Shown here: positions 59,610-64,000 of the stretch, piece after piece | Numbering within the stretch: position 1 is the first letter of the stretch | How the letters are laid out: each line of letters starts with the position of its first letter | From: CAG-488 sp051881315 | GTDB lineage: Bacteria > Bacillota > Clostridia > Oscillospirales > Acutalibacteraceae | Direction: 5' to 3' | Length of the DNA: 64,000 nt | Assembly: GCA_051881315.1 (NCBI GenBank) | Contig: JBJEPQ010000050.1 | Location: 1-64,000, forward strand | Translations under genes and position numbers: made by a program | The notes under the pieces: generated by a model | The model's database searches: none | Told to the model about the DNA's origin: nothing | Seen by the model: the letters and a program-made list of their open reading frames with translations, nothing else

Positions 59610-59659
59610 ATAAATCAGTCCGTTTTTTGTAAAAATAAGACCGGATTACCCTGATTTAT
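59610..59659. repeat. Long inverted repeat in the gap before the small XRE gene
   Basis: ATAAATCAG (59610-59618) is complementary to CTGATTTAT (59651-59659); within it TCCG (59619-59622) faces CGGA (59642-59645). It lies in a gene-free AT-rich stretch (59432-59721) in which I see no coding region. It may be an RNA hairpin or a binding site. Confidence 0.5.
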
Positions 59660-59721
59660 CGAAAAATACACTTTGTTCAATCCAATCTAATATATATAAA
59701 AATTGCTCTTTGTTAAATATT

Positions 59722-59740
59722 ATATCTGTATTACAGATAT
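59722..59740. promoter_or_regulatory. Palindromic operator candidate before the small XRE gene
   Basis: ATATCTGTA-T-TACAGATAT is a perfect 19-base palindrome directly before a TTGTCA -35-like element (59741-59746). A further ATATCTG half site follows at 59748-59754. This is the usual place for autorepression by an XRE regulator. Confidence 0.6.
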
Positions 59741-59790
59741 TTGTCAATATCTGTTTAAAAGATATTACATAATATTACTTGGGTGATATT

Positions 59791-59985
59791 ATGATATATG
59801 AAAACATCAGAAATTTAAGGGAAGACAGGGACCTGAAGCAAAAGGATATTGCGGCAATGCTGAACATTTCGCAAAACACCTACTCTCAGTATGAAACAGG
59901 CGTAATAGAATTGACCGCTTCAACGCTGATAAAGCTCGCCGATTTTTACGACGTAACTGTTGATTACCTGCTTGGACGAAAATAA
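59791..59985 (+). CDS. Small XRE/Cro-CI type regulator
   Basis: A 64-residue protein consisting of a single helix-turn-helix domain: IRNLREDRDLKQKDIAAMLNISQNTYSQYETGVIEL with a final VTVDYLLGRK, the common ending of short phage-like and Firmicute regulators. I start at the ATG at 59791 after GGGTGA; an in-frame TTG at 59779 is less likely. It is preceded by a perfect palindrome, a likely operator for itself. Targets unknown. Confidence 0.88.
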   Translation: MIYENIRNLREDRDLKQKDIAAMLNISQNTYSQYETGVIELTASTLIKLADFYDVTVDYLLGRK

Positions 59986-59990
59986 AATAA

Positions 59991-60026
59991 AAAGCTTGTA
60001 TCGCATCGTTGATACAAGCTTTTTTA
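59991..60026. terminator. Bidirectional terminator
   Basis: AAAGCTTGTATC (59991-60002) pairs perfectly with GATACAAGCTTT (60011-60022), followed by TTTATT, with an A-rich stretch on the other side. Confidence 0.85.
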
Positions 60027-60029
60027 TTA

Positions 60030-60941
60030 TTACGGTAAGCAATACCCTGCCGCAAGATAGACGGAATACCAGTCCTCTCTTGTGAGGGTGATATCCGCAC
60101 CGGCGCAGATCTCTTTAATCCTCGATTCGTTCATCGAGCCTGAGATCAACTGCATACGGGCAGGATGACGAAGTATCCATGCCGAGGCAATTCCCGTCGG
60201 GGTAACCCCGTATTTTTCCGCAAGCTCGCAGAGCTTTTTGTTCAATTCGGGATATTCCTCATCACCGATGAAAGCTCCCTTGAAAAAGCCTTTCTGGAAC
60301 GGAGACCAGGTCTGAATGGTGATGTTCTTAATCCGTGAATACTCGAGCAGACCGCCGTCGTGCATCTGCGATTCGCTGTTTTTCATATTCACGTTCAGTC
60401 CCGAGGTAATCATTCCCGATTCGGTTATCGACATCTGGAGCTGATTGACGATCAAAGGCTGTTTAACCGCAGTTTTAAGCAGTTCAATCTGATACGGGTT
60501 GTGGTTCGATACTCCGAAATATCTGACCTTGCCCTCACGTTCAAGAAGATTGAAGGCTTCCGCAACCTCCTCAGGCTCCATAAGAGTGTCGGGACGGTGG
60601 AGAAGAAGAACATCAATATAGTCCGTTTTCAATCTTTTAAGTGATTTTTCAACGGAAGAAACAATGTGCTCCTTTGAAAAATCGTAGCAACCCTTTCTTA
60701 TTGCGCACTTTGTCTGAACGGTTATTTTGTCACGGATATCCTTGTGTGAGGAAAGATAATCGCCGAAAAGCTCCTCGCATTTTCCTCCGCCGTAGATATC
60801 GGCATGGTCGAAAAAGTCAATTCCGCAGTCCAGCGCAGTACCGATAACGCTGTCAACGCTGCTTTTAACATCGGTCAGCCTCATACAGCCCATCGAAACC
60901 GCAGAAGCGGGAATGACGCCGCCAATTTCAATTCTTTTCAT
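60030..60941 (-). CDS. Aldo/keto reductase
   Basis: A 303-residue NADPH-dependent TIM-barrel reductase. The catalytic tyrosine is in FDHADIYGGGKCEE and the lysine in TVQTKCAI; further stretches are LLHRPDTLMEP with its His, RYFGVSNHNP, the NQLQMS strand and the C-terminal LISGSMNESRI cofactor region. The form resembles YdhF-type oxidoreductases. Its substrate is unknown. It is convergent with the small XRE gene over a shared terminator and has no close operon partner. Confidence 0.92.
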   Translation of the reverse strand: MKRIEIGGVIPASAVSMGCMRLTDVKSSVDSVIGTALDCGIDFFDHADIYGGGKCEELFGDYLSSHKDIRDKITVQTKCAIRKGCYDFSKEHIVSSVEKSLKRLKTDYIDVLLLHRPDTLMEPEEVAEAFNLLEREGKVRYFGVSNHNPYQIELLKTAVKQPLIVNQLQMSITESGMITSGLNVNMKNSESQMHDGGLLEYSRIKNITIQTWSPFQKGFFKGAFIGDEEYPELNKKLCELAEKYGVTPTGIASAWILRHPARMQLISGSMNESRIKEICAGADITLTREDWYSVYLAAGYCLP

Positions 60942-60963
60942 AATTCAGTCTCCTATAAATTTT

Positions 60964-61830
60964 TTAATCATCCCAGTTTATTGAATCGGGATCAAAGGCA
61001 TAATGTCTCAAATGACCGCCTATTCTTATATCTCCTATATCAAGCACATGGAAGAACGAGCCGTCCTCACGAGGCAGGATTGTCATATCCTCACCCTCCG
61101 ACGAGCCGTACAGGTTGCGTTCAAGCACCGTTTTCACCTGACCTGTCGAGAGGTTAATTGCATAAATGCACTGACCGTTTCGGCTTGCGGCGCAGTACAT
61201 CACACCGTTATATACCTCTCCGCCCTGAATTTTTTCAAGCTTGGTTTCCATATTGATTGTATAAAGATACTCGAGCGTGTCAGGATCACGGGCATAAATA
61301 TGGTCAAAATTTCGACTGCCTCCCGAATATATCACTCCTCTGTCGGGATCGGCTACGCACCACGGAACACCGTTTTCATAGTCAGACACCGGCAACGCAA
61401 CATAGTTTATCAGTTCAAGAGTTTCCGTATCATAGCAAAGAAGATACGGATGCTGTCGGTTTTTACTGTCCTCAAGCGAAGCATACAGCTTGCCGTTATA
61501 ACAGGTTATTCCGCCTATATGGTCACAACCCTTGACGAAAAGCTCAAGAGGAATTGAAAAAATCCTCTGCTTAACAACCGTCTCTGCGTCAAGCTCTGTT
61601 TTCATAATGCCGACGTTATAGCTGAAATAATAATATTCTCCGTCGGTCGTTATTCCCTGACCTCTGAACAGCTCATCCGTCAAAGCAAAGCTCTGCGTTG
61701 ATATCGGTTCAGCAAAATTATCGGGTTTATCAGCTTCGTTAGTATTCATTATGAAAATGCAAAGAGAAAATATTAAACTCAAAATAATCTTAAAAGAACT
61801 CTTAAATATTTTTAATACAGCCGTTATCAT
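60964..61830 (-). CDS. Secreted or membrane-anchored beta-propeller-like protein
   Basis: A 288-residue protein with an N-terminal hydrophobic segment (about 8-30) and a repeat-bearing domain with strand motifs such as QGITTDGEYYYFSYN, GGITCYNGKLYASLED, YLLCYDTETLELINYVALP, HIYARDPDTLEYLYTINM and CIYAINLSTGQVKTV. The blade rhythm suggests a beta-propeller of six or so blades. No catalytic motif is seen and no named family is recognised. GGAGGAGG precedes the ATG. Confidence 0.75.
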   Translation of the reverse strand: MITAVLKIFKSSFKIILSLIFSLCIFIMNTNEADKPDNFAEPISTQSFALTDELFRGQGITTDGEYYYFSYNVGIMKTELDAETVVKQRIFSIPLELFVKGCDHIGGITCYNGKLYASLEDSKNRQHPYLLCYDTETLELINYVALPVSDYENGVPWCVADPDRGVIYSGGSRNFDHIYARDPDTLEYLYTINMETKLEKIQGGEVYNGVMYCAASRNGQCIYAINLSTGQVKTVLERNLYGSSEGEDMTILPREDGSFFHVLDIGDIRIGGHLRHYAFDPDSINWDD

Positions 61831-61870
61831 TATTTTGCCTCCTCCGAAATAAATTTAATTCATACGATAA

Positions 61871-62938
61871 TCAGAACTTAAAGTTTGAATATTTTACTGT
61901 CGTTGAAGCCGTTCCGCCTGCGCTCTTGATGGTTACGACATATTTTGTGTTGGTGAGCGTTACGGCAAAGTCGAACGATACGCTGAGGCTTTCAAGTCTG
62001 CCGTTTGAAGCGTTTACAACGGCTACGCACTTGATATTCGATGTGCTTTCGGATATCGACTTTACAGATGCACCGTCTGTGTTGTTGATTGCCGTATAAA
62101 GGTTTGCGGCGCACTTATGGTCAAATGCCGCTTTATCGCCCGTTCCTACAAGGATACCGCTTCGGTCAACGGGAGAGCTGTTCTTTTTGTTACTTGCGTC
62201 GGCTGAGCTGGAGCCGTTGTTCAGTACGAGGGTATATGTATATTTTCCGTTGTTGAGAGTATAGCTTGCGCTCTTGACATCACTTGACTTGAGAGCCGCA
62301 GCTGACATAAACTCGTTCTTGCCCTTTGCGTTTGTGTATGTTTTATCGCCGACTCCGAGGAAGCCCGAAACTGCGTCCTTAACAACGCTCATATTGCCGA
62401 GCGCACCTGCGTCAAGCGAATTGAGCTTGGTGCTTCTCGTCTTGGTGTAGCCTGCATTGGAGCTTCTGACCTTGTTGACGGCGGCATTGTAATTGTTGAT
62501 GATCTGCGCCGTGGTGAGTTTAGCGGGAGCAGTTGTCTGCTTCTTGGTGGTAGTAGTAACCTTTTTGGTCGTTGTGGTTGTTTTCTTGGTCGTGGTCACC
62601 TTTTTTGTGGTTGTGACAGGCTTTTTGGTTGTTGTAGTAGCCTTTTTGGTAGTTGTTGTATTTTTTACAGTCGTATTCTGTGCGTCTGCGGCTGTCGTTG
62701 TCTCCTCTGTCTGAGCCTCGGTTGTCTCATCCTCGGTGGCAGCTTCGGTCGTCGGCTCCGTAACAGGCGCGGCGGTTGTCGGCTCGGTCTGCTGTTCATT
62801 CCACCTTGAAGAAACAAGGATAGACGGAATAAGCTTGCTGATGCTTTCGTTGAAGTCCTTGCCGACATAGATAAACGATCCGCACATCATCGCAACGCAA
62901 AGAATTGCGGAAATACATATTACAATTGTTTTTTTCAT
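61871..62938 (-). CDS. Threonine-lysine-rich surface protein with a conserved C-terminal domain
   Basis: A 355-residue protein. An N-terminal hydrophobic segment (about 4-26) acts as signal or anchor. Residues about 50-145 are a low-complexity linker made of TTTEAA-type and TTTKK-type units (KKATTTTKKPVTTTKK and similar), as in cell-surface linkers of ruminococci. Residues about 145-355 form a folded domain (AQIINNYNAAVNKVRSSNAGYTKTR in outline) that I do not recognise. No LPxTG-like sorting signal is present. It diverges from the metallophosphoesterase gene at 63071. Confidence 0.78.
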   Translation of the reverse strand: MKKTIVICISAILCVAMMCGSFIYVGKDFNESISKLIPSILVSSRWNEQQTEPTTAAPVTEPTTEAATEDETTEAQTEETTTAADAQNTTVKNTTTTKKATTTTKKPVTTTKKVTTTKKTTTTTKKVTTTTKKQTTAPAKLTTAQIINNYNAAVNKVRSSNAGYTKTRSTKLNSLDAGALGNMSVVKDAVSGFLGVGDKTYTNAKGKNEFMSAAALKSSDVKSASYTLNNGKYTYTLVLNNGSSSADASNKKNSSPVDRSGILVGTGDKAAFDHKCAANLYTAINNTDGASVKSISESTSNIKCVAVVNASNGRLESLSVSFDFAVTLTNTKYVVTIKSAGGTASTTVKYSNFKF

Positions 62939-63017
62939 TGTAAGACACTTCCTTTTTTTCGTTTTTCCCCTCTGCGTATATTATAATGTATTTGTTTTAA
63001 TTTGACAACAGTTTTCT

Positions 63018-63045
63018 TGAATCATTGTATAAATTATGTTATAAT
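63018..63045 (+). promoter_or_regulatory. Promoter of the metallophosphoesterase gene
   Basis: TTGAAT (63018-63023), 16 bases, TATAAT (63040-63045), 26 bases before the start codon. A TTGACA at 63002-63007 lies further up. Confidence 0.6.
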
Positions 63046-63070
63046 CTCATCTGAACTGAGGTGTATATCT

Positions 63071-64000
63071 ATGATTACAAAGGAAGCATGGAAAAAAATC
63101 AGAGGATCGCAAAACAATCCCGATCACATAATGCTGACGATAAAAGGTGACGCAAGAACAAGTATGACGGTCACATGGCGCACCTGCACCGATATTGAAA
63201 ACGGCTATGCCCTTTACAGAAAAAAGGGTGAAAACGATTGGCTCAGAGCCGATGCAGATACCGGACGTTTTGACTCCGATATGGACAGCAGTAATATCTT
63301 TTGGGCGCATATCAATGCCCTTGAGCCGGGTAAAGAATATGAATACACCTGCGGAAACGATGAATTCAGAAGTGAAATATTTGATTTCAAAACAGCGGAA
63401 AATGACCTTGACAGCTTTGAGTTTCTCTGCCTTTCGGACACTCAGGGCGGTTCAGCTGAGCCTCCGGCAGATTATTCCGTCTTAAACGAGGTTGTCAAGG
63501 AAGCTCTGAGACTTCACCCCGACGTCCGTTTTATTCTCACTTCGGGCGATAACACAAATTGCGGACAGACCGATATTCAGTGGACAGGTCTGCTTGACGG
63601 TATGAAAGGAATAATCGAGCACATTCCGTTTATGATGTCTGTCGGCAACCACGACGATATGGGATTTGGAAACTATTTCACTTTGGAAAACAAATACTAT
63701 TCCGAAAAGGTCGAATATTTCAGCAAGCAGTTCGGCGGCTCATATCCCGACAACGGTCCCGAGGACTGGAAAACCGCAAACTATTCCTTCGACTACGGCA
63801 ACGCACATTTCTGTGCAATAGGATTAAGCGGTCCCGAATATGTCAACGAATGGCTTATCGAGGACACGGCGCAAACCGACAAGACGTGGAAATTCGGCTC
63901 ACACCACTTCCCTATCTGCTATCAGGGCTCCAGCCTTTCCTGCGAGGACTCTTACCCGATGCTCCGTGAGGGAATGGAAAAATTCGATGTCGTTTTCAGC
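63071..64000 (+). CDS. Metallophosphoesterase with N-terminal fibronectin-like domain (cut by the window edge)
   Basis: At least 310 residues are visible; the reading frame is open at the right end. Residues about 20-100 form an FnIII/purple acid phosphatase-type domain (SMTVTWRTCTD, GYALYRKKGEN, LEPGKEYEYTCG). The metal-binding motifs follow: LSDTQGG, LTSGDNTN, VGNHDD and SHHFPIC. This is the order of calcineurin-like phosphoesterases. GAGGTG precedes the ATG at 63071, and no signal peptide is seen. The substrate is unknown. Confidence 0.85.
   Translation, partial: MITKEAWKKIRGSQNNPDHIMLTIKGDARTSMTVTWRTCTDIENGYALYRKKGENDWLRADADTGRFDSDMDSSNIFWAHINALEPGKEYEYTCGNDEFRSEIFDFKTAENDLDSFEFLCLSDTQGGSAEPPADYSVLNEVVKEALRLHPDVRFILTSGDNTNCGQTDIQWTGLLDGMKGIIEHIPFMMSVGNHDDMGFGNYFTLENKYYSEKVEYFSKQFGGSYPDNGPEDWKTANYSFDYGNAHFCAIGLSGPEYVNEWLIEDTAQTDKTWKFGSHHFPICYQGSSLSCEDSYPMLREGMEKFDVVFS

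Noticed and set aside
61871..62938. LPxTG-type sortase substrate
   Set aside because: The C-terminus lacks a sorting motif, hydrophobic segment and basic tail.

Overview
The window looks like the chromosome of a Gram-positive anaerobe of the class Clostridia, most likely an Oscillospiraceae/Ruminococcus-type gut bacterium. The signs are GAAC-N4-GTTC LexA (DinR-type) boxes, AGGAGG ribosome binding sites, LCP, sortase B and teichoic-acid-type enzymes, a dockerin protein, several glycoside hydrolases, and an ethanolamine operon with what looks like an ANTAR-type antiterminator leader. I assign no species. No rRNA, tRNA, CRISPR array or insertion sequence was seen. The assignment rests on gene content; nothing was searched.

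Layout. 0-3.2 kb: two copies of a short palindromic interspersed repeat, then queA-tgt-yajC (minus strand; queuosine insertion and a Sec accessory protein). 3.2-10.3 kb: asd and dapA (lysine/diaminopimelate), a small SOS-controlled gene, a P-loop protein, pgi, a D-Ala-D-Ala carboxypeptidase and mtaB. 10.4-18.5 kb (minus strand): a cell-envelope block with an LCP ligase, two tandem secreted repeat proteins with nearly identical C-terminal halves, an acyltransferase 3 and a GT2/CDP-glycerol transferase fusion. 18.7-30.4 kb: an old-yellow-enzyme flavoprotein, a PQQ-like propeller protein, two GH2 enzymes in tandem, a second small SOS-controlled membrane protein, a D-lactate-type dehydrogenase and a pyrimidine nucleoside phosphorylase. 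30.5-33.4 kb: an M20 peptidase with two membrane proteins.

33.7-41.9 kb is one plus-strand run: cysteine desulfurase, ThiI, CinA, sortase B, an acidic protein, a second sortase B, an unknown tail-anchored protein, and a secreted protein with a cohesin-like region and a dockerin. 43-44.2 kb is an isolated holin-lysozyme pair. 45.1-49 kb is a minimal eutABC operon plus a Cys-rich small protein. 49.1-64 kb holds a HAD phosphatase, a preQ1-riboswitch-controlled QueT, a GT4, a DapA-like aldolase, nrdR, a hydrolase, an aminotransferase, an acyl-CoA ligase, a GH123-like enzyme, a small XRE regulator, an aldo/keto reductase, secreted proteins and a metallophosphoesterase cut by the right edge.

Links between genes: QueT (import of a queuosine precursor, riboswitch-sensed), Tgt and QueA together describe queuosine salvage. 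Two genes of unknown function carry perfect LexA operators behind strong promoters, so the SOS response here includes at least two small proteins outside the classical set. The eut leader can fold into an ANTAR-type hexaloop hairpin that competes with a terminator. These regulatory elements, together with the sortase/cohesin/dockerin run and the orphan lysis cassette, are the main points of interest.
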